The notes: a model not told the origin generated them from the sequence alone. A DNA stretch of 57,321 nt from Lachnospiraceae bacterium (GCA_024699645.1 JAILPE010000059.1:1-57321); one strand, 5' to 3'. Shown: positions 1 to 8,674, counted from the stretch's first letter. Numbers and translations: made by a program.

Positions 1-86
1 CAGGATTACGATAAATCCTTTTTCCAAACATTCCCTTTATTATATCATGCGTCAGTTTGTTGATTATGTACATGTCTAACCAAGTC

Positions 87-115
87 TTGATTTTGCCGCG
101 TTAAAGTGATATAGT
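87..115 (+). promoter_or_regulatory. weak sigma-A-like promoter upstream of the acyl ligase
   Basis: TTGATT and TATAGT are separated by 17 bases. The -10 box runs straight into the 5' arm of the hairpin at 113-143, so a transcript starting near 122 would contain only part of that hairpin. The rest of bases 1-112 shows no gene or clear structure. Low confidence, because AT-rich DNA yields such matches by chance. Confidence 0.3.
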
Positions 116-151
116 AAGGAAGCCTCGTAAAGGCTTCCTTACTTTTTTTTT
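113..151 (+). terminator. Rho-independent terminator of the gene left of the window
   Basis: A perfect 13-bp stem (AGTAAGGAAGCCT / AGGCTTCCTTACT) with a five-base loop is followed by nine T residues on the plus strand. It would end a transcript entering from the left edge and separates that unit from the ligase gene. Confidence 0.85.
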
Positions 152-208
152 GATTTTGATAGGAGCATACTGAGGCAGAAATATATGTTATTTATGGAGA
201 ATATAAAA

Positions 209-1846
209 ATGACGATCGTAGATGTCCTTGAAGAAAATGCCCTAAAGTACGGTAATGAAGTCGCTCTTGTTGAGATCAATCCGGAAGTTAAAGAAAGAAG
301 AAGAGTTACCTGGAAGGAGTACGAACTCATCGAATCGGATCCGCTTGTTCATTTCAGACGCGAGATCACATGGAAAGTATTTGAAGAAAAAGCTGACAGA
401 TTTGCAAATCTTCTTGCTTCCAGAGGTATCGGAAAAGGAGACAAGGTAGCGATCCTTCTTATGAACTGTCTTGAATGGCTTCCTATCTATTTCGGTGTTT
501 TAAAGACCGGTGCGCTTGCCGTTCCTCTCAATTTCCGTTATGCATCGGATGAAATAAAATATTGTCTTGATCTTGCCGAGGTTGATGTTCTTGTATTTGG
601 TCCCGAATTTATCGGCCGTGTCGAGGAGATCGCTGATGAGATTTCGAAGAAGAGACTTCTTTACTATGTCGGAAGCAACTGCCCCTCATTTGCGGAAGAC
701 TACGTTTCTCTTACAGCCAACTGTTCAAGTCATTTTGAGAAACGCGATATAACCGAGGATGATTTTGCGGCTATTTATTTCTCGTCAGGTACAACCGGCT
801 TCCCCAAGGCAATCCTTCATAAGCACAGGGCGCTTATCCACAGTTGTCGATGCGAACAGGCTCATCATAAGCAGACACATGATGATATTTTCCTTTGCAT
901 ACCGCCTCTTTATCATACAGGTGCTAAGATGCACTGGTTCGGAAGCTTTCTTGTGGGAGCAAAGTCTGTTCTCCTTAAGGGAACTAAACCTGATGTCATC
1001 ATCAAAGCTGCATCAGACGAACATTGCACGATCGTATGGCTCCTTGTTCCGTGGGCTCAGGATATCCTTGATGCGATCGACAGAGGTGATATAAATCTTA
1101 AAGACTACGATCTTTCGGGATGGAGACTCATGCACATCGGTGCACAGCCTGTTCCTCCGAGTCTTATCAAGAGATGGAGAACAATCTTCCCGAACCATGA
1201 TTATGATACAAACTACGGACTTTCAGAGTCTATCGGACCCGGTTGTGTTCATCTCGGACTCGGTAACTTCGATAAGGTCGGTGCGATCGGTAAAGCCGGA
1301 TACGGCTGGGAAACAAAGATCGTTGACGAAAAGCGTAACCCCGTTAAAAGAGGTGAGGTCGGTGAACTTGCCGTTAAAGGTCCCGGTGTAATGATCTGTT
1401 ATTACAACGATCCCAAGTCTACCGATGAAGTTCTCGATAAAGAAGGCTGGCTCTATACCGGTGATATGGCTATGGAAGACGAAGACGGTTTTATCTTCCT
1501 TGTAGACAGAAAGAAAGATGTTGTTATCTCCGGAGGTGAGAACATCTACCCCGTACAGATTGAAGACTTTATACGTACTCATAATGCGGTTAAGGACGTT
1601 GCCGTGATCGGTGTACCCGATAAGCGTCTCGGTGAGACGACAGCAGCCATCATAGAAGTAAAGGAGGGCTTTACTCTTACGAAAGAAGAAGTTGATGAGT
1701 ATTGCCTTAAGCTTCCCCGTTACAAGAGACCTCATGAAGTGATCTTTACTACGATCCCCCGTAATCCTACCGGAAAGATCGAGAAGCCGAAGCTTCGTAA
1801 GATGTACGGCGGTGAGAGACTTGTTGATGCACAGAACAAAGGATGA
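209..1846 (+). CDS. AMP-dependent acyl-CoA synthetase/ligase
   Basis: Adenylate-forming (class I ANL) enzyme that would activate a carboxylic acid with ATP and couple it to CoA; the substrate cannot be read from sequence. Visible motifs are the P-loop SSGTTGFPK, the GLSES segment, the YTGD motif, the RKKDVVISGGENIYP hinge and the C-terminal catalytic lysine in NPTGKIEKPK. The length of 545 aa is normal. The ORF track opens at 185, but GGAGA at 196-200 lies 8 bases before the ATG at 209, and I recall close homologues beginning near TIVDVLEENA; 185 and 194 remain possible. The gene is monocistronic between two terminators, so context gives no pathway. A fatty-acid or aromatic-acid ligase is equally possible. 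Confidence 0.85.
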   Translation: MTIVDVLEENALKYGNEVALVEINPEVKERRRVTWKEYELIESDPLVHFRREITWKVFEEKADRFANLLASRGIGKGDKVAILLMNCLEWLPIYFGVLKTGALAVPLNFRYASDEIKYCLDLAEVDVLVFGPEFIGRVEEIADEISKKRLLYYVGSNCPSFAEDYVSLTANCSSHFEKRDITEDDFAAIYFSSGTTGFPKAILHKHRALIHSCRCEQAHHKQTHDDIFLCIPPLYHTGAKMHWFGSFLVGAKSVLLKGTKPDVIIKAASDEHCTIVWLLVPWAQDILDAIDRGDINLKDYDLSGWRLMHIGAQPVPPSLIKRWRTIFPNHDYDTNYGLSESIGPGCVHLGLGNFDKVGAIGKAGYGWETKIVDEKRNPVKRGEVGELAVKGPGVMICYYNDPKSTDEVLDKEGWLYTGDMAMEDEDGFIFLVDRKKDVVISGGENIYPVQIEDFIRTHNAVKDVAVIGVPDKRLGETTAAIIEVKEGFTLTKEEVDEYCLKLPRYKRPHEVIFTTIPRNPTGKIEKPKLRKMYGGERLVDAQNKG

Positions 1847-1854
1847 AAAAGTAC

Positions 1855-1883
1855 TTGACATATAGACTTTATTAATGTAAATT
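1855..1883 (+). promoter_or_regulatory. sigma-A-type promoter for ylxM-ffh
   Basis: Consensus TTGACA (1855-1860), 17 bases, then TAAATT (1878-1883). It lies just after the ligase stop codon and its -10 box abuts the ligase terminator hairpin. Initiation near 1890 would remove part of the 5' arm, so the new transcript would escape that terminator. Confidence 0.5.
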
Positions 1884-1884
1884 T

Positions 1885-1922
1885 ATCACCTGTAAAGAAA
1901 AATACTTTACAGGTGATTTTTT
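1885..1922 (+). terminator. Rho-independent terminator of the acyl ligase
   Basis: A perfect 13-bp stem (ATCACCTGTAAAG / CTTTACAGGTGAT) with a seven-base A-rich loop is followed by a run of T. It overlaps the start region of the putative ylxM promoter. Confidence 0.85.
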
Positions 1923-1971
1923 GAGTGACAGACTTCATTACATGAAGTGCTGTTTTATTTGAGGATAAGAC

Positions 1972-2394
1972 ATGAAGAAGGACAGCGATGAAAGAATACT
2001 GGAATTCATCGAATTATCAAGGCTTTATGACCGCTATGGCGGACTGCTCAACGAAAAGTCAAAGAAGATCGTTGAATCATATGTTATATATGATATGTCA
2101 CTCGGAGAAACAGCATCGGAAACGGGACTCAGCCGTCAGGGAGTAAGAGATGTACTTATCAGATCTCATGAGAAACTAAAAAAGATTGACGAAGTGCTTG
2201 ATCTGGTCGAGGGTTTCGATTTGATTAACGAATCTGTAGACAAAATAGAAGAAGTACTTTTCGGTTCAAAAAAAAATATAGCTGACGAGGATCTATTGAG
2301 TACAGGGAATAACAAAGAATTGAACGATTTGTCGGATACAGATATATCTGAAATTAAAGAAAGTATCGAAGAGATCAGAAAAATAATCTCTTGA
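1972..2394 (+). CDS. ylxM: YlxM, helix-turn-helix partner of the SRP operon
   Basis: UPF0122/YlxM family. Homologues precede ffh in many Firmicutes and have been linked to SRP GTPase function. The first ~75 residues form a sigma-70 region-4-like helix-turn-helix (LNEKSKKIVESYVIYDMSLGE, then ETGLSRQGVRDVLIRSHEKL). The remaining ~65 residues are acidic and low in complexity. At 140 aa the protein is slightly longer than the usual ~110, the excess lying in that tail. GAGGA lies seven bases before the ATG. It is separated from ffh by 38 bases and is probably cotranscribed. Confidence 0.9.
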   Translation: MKKDSDERILEFIELSRLYDRYGGLLNEKSKKIVESYVIYDMSLGETASETGLSRQGVRDVLIRSHEKLKKIDEVLDLVEGFDLINESVDKIEEVLFGSKKNIADEDLLSTGNNKELNDLSDTDISEIKESIEEIRKIIS

Positions 2395-2432
2395 TCGAAA
2401 AGCGGTAATACCGCTGCTAAAGGAGATAACAG

Positions 2433-3803
2433 ATGGCATTTGACAGCTTAAGTGAAAAACTTCAAAAAGTATTTGATAAGCTGCGCGGCAAAGGACGTCT
2501 TTCAGAGTCCGATGTCAAGGAAGCCATGAGAGAAGTTAAAATGGCACTTCTTGAAGCGGATGTAAGCTTCAAGGTTGTTAAAAACTTTATTGCTTCAACA
2601 ACAGAAAGAGCTGTCGGCACAGACGTTCTTAATTCGTTAACACCCGGCCAGATGGTCATTAAGATCGTTAACGAAGAAATGAAGAAGCTCATGGGCGATG
2701 AGATCACAAGGATCGAACTCAAGCCCGGTAATGAAACAACAACGATCATGATGTGTGGTCTTCAGGGTGCCGGTAAAACTACGATGGCAGCAAAGCTTGC
2801 CGGAAAGTTTAAATCTCAGGGACGTAAACCTCTTCTCGTGGCATGTGACATATACAGACCCGCTGCAATAGAGCAGCTTCAGATCAATGCCGGCAAGGTT
2901 GGCGTAGATTGTTTCTCTATGGGAACAAATCACGCACCTGTTGATATTGTAAAGGCAGCTTTAAAGCATGCACAACAAAACAATGAAAACGTTGTGATAA
3001 TCGATACTGCCGGTCGTCTTCACATAGATGAAGATATGATGAATGAGCTTGTTACGGTTAAGGAAGCATTAAAGATAGACCATACAATACTTACCGTTGA
3101 TTCAATGACAGGTCAGGATGCGGTAAATGTAGCCGAATCATTTAACGAAAAGCTTGAAGTTACAGGTGTTATCCTAACTAAGCTTGACGGTGATACACGA
3201 GGCGGTGCGGCACTTTCAATAAAGGCTGTTACAGGAAAGCCTATCCTTTATGTCGGTACAGGAGAAAAACTTACAGATATTGAAGAGTTTTATCCCGATC
3301 GAATGGCAAGCCGTATACTCGGAATGGGAGATATACTTACTCTCATTGATAAAGCTCAGCAGCAGTTTGACGAGGAAAAAGCAAAAGAGCTTGAAAAAAA
3401 GATCCGCAAGCAGGAATTTGATTTCAATGATTATCTTGACCAGATAAGCAATATGAAAAAAATGGGCGGTCTCGGTAAGATCATGGAAATGCTTCCCGGA
3501 ATGGGCATGGGTAACATGAATATGAAAAATGTTGATACCGATGCGGCGGAAGATAATCTTAAAACCGTTGAAACGATCATCAATTCAATGACGAAAGCCG
3601 AAAGGGCTAATCCGGATCTTTTAAATCCGTCAAGGAAAAACAGGATTTCGAGAGGAAGCGGAGTCGATATTGCGGATGTTAACAGAATGATCAAACAGTT
3701 TTTGGAAACCCGTAAGATGATGAAACAGTTCTCCGGTATGATGGGCGGCGTTAAAGGAAAGAAAGGACTCAGACTTCCCTTTGGCAGGAAATTTGGATTT
3801 TGA
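2433..3803 (+). CDS. ffh: signal recognition particle GTPase Ffh
   Basis: Binds 4.5S RNA and the signal sequences of nascent membrane proteins, then docks with FtsY. The order is an N-terminal helical N domain, the G domain with P-loop GLQGAGKTT, DTAGR and TKLDG, and a methionine-rich M domain (MKKMGGLGKIMEMLPGMG) ending in a basic tail. The length of 456 aa is typical. A strong site, AAAGGAG, precedes the ATG. The 4.5S RNA gene is not in the window. A 169-base gap to rpsP suggests a separate transcription start there. Confidence 0.97.
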   Translation: MAFDSLSEKLQKVFDKLRGKGRLSESDVKEAMREVKMALLEADVSFKVVKNFIASTTERAVGTDVLNSLTPGQMVIKIVNEEMKKLMGDEITRIELKPGNETTTIMMCGLQGAGKTTMAAKLAGKFKSQGRKPLLVACDIYRPAAIEQLQINAGKVGVDCFSMGTNHAPVDIVKAALKHAQQNNENVVIIDTAGRLHIDEDMMNELVTVKEALKIDHTILTVDSMTGQDAVNVAESFNEKLEVTGVILTKLDGDTRGGAALSIKAVTGKPILYVGTGEKLTDIEEFYPDRMASRILGMGDILTLIDKAQQQFDEEKAKELEKKIRKQEFDFNDYLDQISNMKKMGGLGKIMEMLPGMGMGNMNMKNVDTDAAEDNLKTVETIINSMTKAERANPDLLNPSRKNRISRGSGVDIADVNRMIKQFLETRKMMKQFSGMMGGVKGKKGLRLPFGRKFGF

Positions 3804-3894
3804 TTCATATCACTGATATTTTCGTCAGTCATATTTTAAAGTCAATCGTATATAAATAGCCTATGGCGATTTATAGATAAAGCACTGCATGAAC

Positions 3895-3948
3895 CCTGCA
3901 GAGCAATTAAAATCTGCAGGATACATAGTATGAAGCGGCCAAGACCGC
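3895..3948 (+). promoter_or_regulatory. two hairpins in the rpsP leader
   Basis: The 169-base gap before rpsP holds a perfect 8-bp stem CCTGCAGA / TCTGCAGG with a ten-base loop, then a GCGG / CCGC mini-hairpin ending 10 bases before the AGAGGAGGTG ribosome binding site. A TATAAA box sits at 3850-3855 without a good -35. A structured ribosomal-protein leader is possible, but I recognise no known family. Confidence 0.35.
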
Positions 3949-3972
3949 AATTGTAAGAGGAGGTGAAAAGAA

Positions 3973-4218
3973 ATGGCAGTTAAAATCAGACTCAGAAGAA
4001 TGGGTGCTAAGAAGAATCCTTTCTACAGAATCATCGTTGCTGATGAGAGATCACCCAGAGACGGAAGATTTATTGAAGAGATCGGTACATATGATCCCGG
4101 CAAAGAACCTTCTGACTACAAGATCGATGAAGAAGCAGCTAAGAAGTGGCTCGGAAACGGAGCACAGCCTACAGAGATCGTTGGCAAACTTTTCAAGAAG
4201 GCCGGCATCGTAAAATAA
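3973..4218 (+). CDS. rpsP: 30S ribosomal protein S16
   Basis: Small-subunit protein that binds 16S rRNA early in assembly. The N-terminus [20 protein letters not shown] and the segment [21 protein letters not shown] are diagnostic, and 81 aa is the normal size. A near-perfect AGAGGAGGTG site precedes the ATG. It is followed after 19 bases by khpA, the usual partner in Firmicutes. Confidence 0.98.
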   Translation: MAVKIRLRRMGAKKNPFYRIIVADERSPRDGRFIEEIGTYDPGKEPSDYKIDEEAAKKWLGNGAQPTEIVGKLFKKAGIVK

Positions 4219-4237
4219 CAAGAAGAGGTGATAGTCA

Positions 4238-4465
4238 GTGAAGGAATTAATTAAGATCATTGCTACATCGCTTGTTGATCATCCGGAGCAGGTAGTTGTC
4301 AGTGAGACAGAAACCGATAAGTCAATTGTTATTGAACTTAGAGTTGCACCGGAGGATATGGGAAAGGTCATAGGAAAACAGGGCCGTATCGCAAAGTCCA
4401 TACGTACTGTTGCCAAAGCTGCAGCTGCTAAGGATGATAAGAAAGTTGTAGTAGATATTGTTTGA
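4238..4465 (+). CDS. khpA: KH-domain RNA-binding protein KhpA (YlqC)
   Basis: A 75-aa single KH domain with the signature VIGKQGRIAKSIR. Homologues act with KhpB/EloR as an RNA-binding pair that affects cell elongation and division, and the gene classically follows rpsP. The start is GTG at 4238, supported by AAGAGGTG seven bases upstream. Its stop is followed by a hairpin that would reduce read-through into rimM. Confidence 0.95.
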   Translation: MKELIKIIATSLVDHPEQVVVSETETDKSIVIELRVAPEDMGKVIGKQGRIAKSIRTVAKAAAAKDDKKVVVDIV

Positions 4466-4476
4466 TCTATCATAAG

Positions 4477-4515
4477 ACCGTCAGGCGGGATTTATATCCT
4501 GCCGGGCGGTTTTTG
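4477..4515 (+). terminator. hairpin terminator or attenuator between khpA and rimM
   Basis: ACCGTCAGGCGGGAT pairs with ATCCTGCCGGGCGGT with one mismatch and two GU pairs around a six-base loop, followed by TTTTTGC. The T-tract is short, so partial termination is more likely than a complete stop. Confidence 0.6.
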
Positions 4516-4544
4516 CACTGAATAATCAAAGATAAGGATACTAT

Positions 4545-5051
4545 ATGGAAGACAGATTGAGAGTGGGCGTTATAACTTCGCCTCACGGCGTTAAAGGAGA
4601 AGTAAATATTTTCCCGACTACAGATGACCCTTCACGTTTTAAAAAACTAAAAAGAGTGATCATAGACAACAAGAAAGATCTTATCGAGATGGAAATCGGC
4701 AATATCAAGTTCTTTAAGAACATGGTAATTGCAACTCTTGACGGAATTGAAGACCGTAATACTGCCGAAAAATTCAGATCGGCCGAAATATTGATAGATC
4801 GTGAATATGCTTTACCGCTTGAAGAGGACGAATACTATATATGCGATATAATAGATTTTGACGTATTCAGTGACACGGACATTTATCTCGGAAAACTGAC
4901 CGAAGTATTGACTGCATCGGCCAATGATGTATATGTCGTCAGAAACGAAGAGGGCAGAGAAATATTAATACCGTATACACATGAATGTGTATTATCTGTT
5001 GATATGAATTCAAAAAAGATAGTTGTCCATTTACTTAAAGGTATGATATAA
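4545..5051 (+). CDS. rimM: 16S rRNA processing protein RimM
   Basis: Ribosome maturation factor that helps assemble the 30S head next to S19. The N-terminal barrel carries RVGVITSPHGVKGEVNIFP, and the C-terminal PRC-barrel runs from about residue 95. At 168 aa it has family length. It ends 23 bases before trmD, the standard rimM-trmD pair. The start is ATG in the context GATAAGGATACTATATG. Confidence 0.95.
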   Translation: MEDRLRVGVITSPHGVKGEVNIFPTTDDPSRFKKLKRVIIDNKKDLIEMEIGNIKFFKNMVIATLDGIEDRNTAEKFRSAEILIDREYALPLEEDEYYICDIIDFDVFSDTDIYLGKLTEVLTASANDVYVVRNEEGREILIPYTHECVLSVDMNSKKIVVHLLKGMI

Positions 5052-5074
5052 TAATTCACAATAGGAGAAAGTTT

Positions 5075-5833
5075 ATGAATTATGTAGTTTTGACATTATT
5101 CCCTGACATGATTCGCGAATGTATGAGTACGAGTATTACGGGTCGTGCAATTTCAAATGGTTGTTTAAGCCTAAATGTTATAGACATCAGGGATTTTTCA
5201 AAAGACAAACATCTTCATGTTGACGATTATCCTTACGGTGGTGGAGCCGGAATGGTTATGATGGCCGATCCGGTTTATTGTGCTTGTGAGCACGCAAGAA
5301 GTCTTTGCAAGGACAAAAAAGGACATATTATTTTTATGACTCCTTCCGGCAGAAGATTTGATCAGAATATTGCCAAGGAGCTTTCCGAGTATGATGATCT
5401 TATTTTCCTTTGCGGTCATTACGAGGGTATTGACGAAAGAGTGATCGAGCTTGAAGCGGATGATTCCATTTCGATCGGAGATTACGTACTTACCGGCGGA
5501 GAGCTTCCCGCTGCAGTTATAATGGATGCTGTATCCAGAATGGTGCCGGGTGTTTTAAGCAATGATATGTCTGCATGCGAAGAAAGCTTTGAAGATAACT
5601 TGCTTGAATATCCTCAATATACGAGGCCCGAAGTATTTATGGACAAAAGGGTTCCCGAAGTCCTTTTATCAGGGCATCATGCAAATATTGCCGAATGGAG
5701 AAGACAGCAATCTCTCGAAAGAACGGCCAAATTCAGGCCCGATCTATTAAGTAAGGCCGATCTTTCCAAAAAGGATATGGAATATTTGAAAAAGAATCGA
5801 CTGATTATTGAGCAGGATAACATAAATAATTAA
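5075..5833 (+). CDS. trmD: tRNA (guanine37-N1)-methyltransferase TrmD
   Basis: SPOUT-class enzyme that methylates G37 of tRNAs and prevents frameshifting. Visible motifs include the N-terminal LTLFPDMI, DYPYGGGAGMVM, CGHYEGIDERV and the knot segment SIGDYVLTGGELPA. The length of 252 aa is typical. TAGGAG lies 8 bases before the ATG. In most relatives rplS follows directly; here seven or eight accessory genes intervene. Confidence 0.97.
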   Translation: MNYVVLTLFPDMIRECMSTSITGRAISNGCLSLNVIDIRDFSKDKHLHVDDYPYGGGAGMVMMADPVYCACEHARSLCKDKKGHIIFMTPSGRRFDQNIAKELSEYDDLIFLCGHYEGIDERVIELEADDSISIGDYVLTGGELPAAVIMDAVSRMVPGVLSNDMSACEESFEDNLLEYPQYTRPEVFMDKRVPEVLLSGHHANIAEWRRQQSLERTAKFRPDLLSKADLSKKDMEYLKKNRLIIEQDNINN

Positions 5834-5859
5834 TTAATCTTATTTGTTACGGAGAGCCT

Positions 5860-6900
5860 ATGAGAGAATGGAAAGGATTTAAAAAAGGTATCAATCTGGG
5901 AGGATGGTTTTCACAAAATGATCATGAGGAAAAAACTTATGATACATTTATTACAGAGAGTGACTTTAAAATCTTTTCGAAATGGGGAATCGATCATGTA
6001 CGGATCCCTATTGATTATCATCTCCTTGAAGATGCAAAAGGCGAACATTTGGAAAGTGGTTTTAAACGTATTGATAATGCGGTTTCCCTTTGTACGAAAT
6101 ACGGTCTGAACGTCATTCTTGACATGCACAGAGTGTACGGCTTTTCATTCTTTAAAGGATATGGGGAGTTCGGTTTCTTTGAAGATTCTTCAATCCAGGA
6201 AAGATACTATAAGCTTTGGGAGGCAATTGCTGCGAGGTATGGAAAGTATCACGGTCATGTTGCTTTTGAGCTGCTAAATGAGATCACGGAACAGTCATAC
6301 AGTGAAAGCTGGAACAGAATAGCCAGACTTTGTATCGGAAGGATCAGAAAGATCGCTCCCGAAACAGATATTGTCGTCGGAAGTTATTGGAACAACAGTA
6401 TTCTTGCATTATCCGACCTGAATATAAGGGTTGACGACCATATTATTTATACGTTCCATTGTTACGAACCGTTAATTTTTACTCATCAGGGAGCGGATTG
6501 GATAGACGAGATGTCTTTGGATTACAGGTATTCGATAATAGATAAGACATACGAACAGATCAACGAGGATTTCGGAAGAGACTTTAAAGGATGGTTTGCA
6601 AACAGAATATTGGCGCCCGGCGGAAGTGATGACCCTGTTTTCGGAAAGGATTATTTCGTCTCGATGTTCTCTTCGGCAATAAATCTTGCGGAAAAGCTTA
6701 ATGTCCCTCTTTATTGCGGCGAATACGGAGTGATCAAATATTGTGATCCGCTTGATCAGCTTTATTGGTTTAAGGCAATACACGAGGCTTTTGAAGAATA
6801 TGATATCGGAAGAGCGGTCTGGACTTATAAGGAATATCATTTCGGTATTATTGATAAAGGTCTTGACGGGATCAGAGACGAACTTATTAAATATTTTTGA
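5860..6900 (+). CDS. glycoside hydrolase family 5, predicted cytoplasmic
   Basis: A (beta/alpha)8 endo-glucanase or mannanase-type glycosidase. Visible are LGGWF near the start, HVRIPIDY, LDMH, the acid/base glutamate in FELLNE (the residue after it is I rather than the usual P), HCYEP and FTHQGADW, and the nucleophile glutamate in YCGEYGV. There is no signal peptide or extra module in 346 aa, so it probably acts inside the cell on imported oligosaccharides. It lies 26 bases after trmD with no terminator between, so it may be read from the ribosomal operon. A hairpin follows. The substrate is not inferable. Confidence 0.88.
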   Translation: MREWKGFKKGINLGGWFSQNDHEEKTYDTFITESDFKIFSKWGIDHVRIPIDYHLLEDAKGEHLESGFKRIDNAVSLCTKYGLNVILDMHRVYGFSFFKGYGEFGFFEDSSIQERYYKLWEAIAARYGKYHGHVAFELLNEITEQSYSESWNRIARLCIGRIRKIAPETDIVVGSYWNNSILALSDLNIRVDDHIIYTFHCYEPLIFTHQGADWIDEMSLDYRYSIIDKTYEQINEDFGRDFKGWFANRILAPGGSDDPVFGKDYFVSMFSSAINLAEKLNVPLYCGEYGVIKYCDPLDQLYWFKAIHEAFEEYDIGRAVWTYKEYHFGIIDKGLDGIRDELIKYF

Positions 6901-6924
6901 TACTTGTCTATGACAAATTATAAT
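6897..6924 (+). promoter_or_regulatory. possible promoter directly upstream of a perfect hairpin
   Basis: TTGATA and the perfect -10 TATAAT are separated by 16 bases at the end of the GH5 gene. Initiation near 6931 would send polymerase into the 12-bp hairpin at 6941-6968 within about ten bases, so the hairpin may serve as an operator or attenuator for the GH43 gene. Confidence 0.45.
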
Positions 6925-6940
6925 AAATATATATTAATAA

Positions 6941-6968
6941 AAAACGGTTGGTTTATACCAACCGTTTT
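6941..6968 (+). terminator. perfect hairpin between GH5 and GH43 genes
   Basis: AAAACGGTTGGT pairs perfectly over 12 bp with ACCAACCGTTTT around a TTAT loop. Only four T residues (part of the stem) precede GG, so it could be a bidirectional terminator. As a 28-base DNA palindrome it could instead be an operator for a sugar regulator. Confidence 0.55.
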
Positions 6969-7012
6969 GGTATTATATAAATAAGAATTCTAATTAATGA
7001 GGAGGCTTCTGT

Positions 7013-8434
7013 ATGTCTAATCCATATTTGCCCGGATGGGAATATATTCCCGACGGTGAACCTCACGTATTTGGCGACAGAGTATATATTTACGGTTCTC
7101 ATGATAAACCACATGAGGAATATTTTTGCGATACCAAAATGAAGGTTTGGTCCGCGCCTGTTGACGATCTTGAACACTGGGTATGTCACGGTGATATGTT
7201 CCATACATGTGACGACAGTGATCATAAGAGTGAAACTCCTTGGACTGATAATCATATTTTTGCACCCGATGTGGTTTACAAAGACGGTAAGTATTATCTT
7301 TTCTGTTATATCGAAGCGGCTCCCGGATGCGTTGCCGTAAGCGATAAACCCGAAGGTCCGTTCAAAACACTCGGACAATATGATACGACAGCTCAGCTGA
7401 AATATATGGAAGAACACAGAGAAGAGTTTGATGTTCCTCATAAACCTCGGCCTAATGTGGAAAAAGACGAAGAGACCGGAACCGAATGGGAAATCGCAAT
7501 GAAGGACATGACCGAAAGGATTTTTATAGATCCCGGTGTTCTTGCAGACGACGACGGAAGAGTATATTGTTATTGCGGTTATCTTCATTCTTTTGTTGTA
7601 GAACTTGACCCCAAAGATATGCGGACCGTTATCCCCGGGACGTATAAAAAGGATATAATCCCGGTTGCCGAGCCTTTCAGATTTTTTGAAGCATGTTCGC
7701 CCCGCAAGATCGACGGTGTTTATTATCTTATATATTCAAGTCGTAATTGTCCTCAACTTGTTTATGCCACTTCAGACAGCCCGATGGGTCCCTTTGAATA
7801 TAAAGGAGTTCTGATCGACAGCGGAAAAGATTTCCCGGGCGGTAACGATCACGGATCTCTCTGCAAGATCAGAGATCAGTGGTATATTTTCTATCATAAG
7901 ATGACAAACGGAACGATCATGTCAAGAAAGGGATGTGTGGAAAAAATAACCCGTGAACCCGACGGTTCGTTTAAGGAAGTACAGATGACATCTCACGGTG
8001 GTTTCACCGAGGCATTAAGACCTTATGAGGTTACATATGCCGAATCGGCATGTGTCCTTACCGGAGGCGCTTATATAACAGAACTTGACGTATTCACCAG
8101 ACCTATTTCGAACATATGCGGTGGATGTCTGATCGGTTTTAAAACATTTGATTTTGACGACAACAGCTGCGGTAACCATCTGAAGCTTATGATCAATCAG
8201 ATCGGAGTAGGGCAAAAAGGAATTATCAATATACATTTTGATTCACCAGACACTCCGCCTGTTGCAAGTACGGAGATATCTCCGGTAAGCAAAGTGCTTG
8301 AAGTGATCATTCCTCCCGTTGAAGGAAAACATGACCTTTATTTCAAGGTTGAGACGGGAAGGAAGAATTGGATGGCATATGCGTTTGACGGAAGAGAATT
8401 ATGCAAGATTGATAAATTTGTTTTCTGTAAATGA
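7013..8434 (+). CDS. glycoside hydrolase family 43 with C-terminal beta-sandwich
   Basis: Five-bladed beta-propeller xylosidase/arabinosidase-type enzyme. The base region EPHVFGDRVYIYGSHD, the HIFAPDVVYKDGKYYLF segment, FIDPGVLADDDGRVY, and a likely acid glutamate in FFEACSPRKIDG support GH43. Residues from ~345 to 473, ending DLYFKVETG...IDKFVF, resemble a CBM6-like carbohydrate-binding domain. There is no signal peptide, so it should be cytoplasmic like the GH5 neighbour, fitting intracellular breakdown of hemicellulose oligosaccharides. An AGGAGG site precedes the ATG. A 15-bp hairpin follows the gene. Confidence 0.88.
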   Translation: MSNPYLPGWEYIPDGEPHVFGDRVYIYGSHDKPHEEYFCDTKMKVWSAPVDDLEHWVCHGDMFHTCDDSDHKSETPWTDNHIFAPDVVYKDGKYYLFCYIEAAPGCVAVSDKPEGPFKTLGQYDTTAQLKYMEEHREEFDVPHKPRPNVEKDEETGTEWEIAMKDMTERIFIDPGVLADDDGRVYCYCGYLHSFVVELDPKDMRTVIPGTYKKDIIPVAEPFRFFEACSPRKIDGVYYLIYSSRNCPQLVYATSDSPMGPFEYKGVLIDSGKDFPGGNDHGSLCKIRDQWYIFYHKMTNGTIMSRKGCVEKITREPDGSFKEVQMTSHGGFTEALRPYEVTYAESACVLTGGAYITELDVFTRPISNICGGCLIGFKTFDFDDNSCGNHLKLMINQIGVGQKGIINIHFDSPDTPPVASTEISPVSKVLEVIIPPVEGKHDLYFKVETGRKNWMAYAFDGRELCKIDKFVFCK

Positions 8435-8486
8435 TCGATAAATTTGTTTACATCAATAACTTGATTAAATTTGAATAGAGTAGTAT

Positions 8487-8526
8487 ATTATAGGAACATC
8501 GGTAATCGATGTTCCTATAATTTAAT
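8487..8526 (+). terminator. hairpin after the GH43 gene
   Basis: A perfect 15-bp stem (ATTATAGGAACATCG and complement) with a five-base loop is followed by TTTAATTG, a weak T-tract. The stretch 8527-8597 up to the next promoter contains no recognisable gene or riboswitch. Confidence 0.6.
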
Positions 8527-8597
8527 TGCATCCACTGACACCGAAAATCCTTTTTGAGGTGAAAGATACGGAGCGAAGCTGATCAATAGAAAAAATA

Positions 8598-8627
8598 TTG
8601 ACTTTTTTCGTTATTTTTGTTTATCAT
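8598..8627 (+). promoter_or_regulatory. sigma-A-type promoter of the ABC importer operon
   Basis: TTGACT (8598-8603), 18 bases, TATCAT (8622-8627). The predicted start near 8634 leaves a short leader of ~40 bases before the permease ATG, too short for a large riboswitch. Confidence 0.55.
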
Positions 8628-8674
8628 CGCCCTTATGTCGATCGAGTGTCGGTTGTAATAAAGGCGGTTTTTTT

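Noticed and set aside
1223-1861. 212-aa minus-strand ORF
   Set aside because: It lies entirely antisense to the acyl ligase, has no ribosome binding site or recognisable domain, and the plus frame carries all adenylation motifs.
6953-7588. 211-aa minus-strand ORF
   Set aside because: Antisense shadow of the GH43 gene, starting inside the region that encodes its conserved propeller motifs.
8435-8674. Possible cobalamin or other riboswitch before the importer
   Set aside because: The stretch has a terminator and a promoter whose start leaves only about 40 bases of leader. I could not find the conserved boxes of the cobalamin riboswitch.
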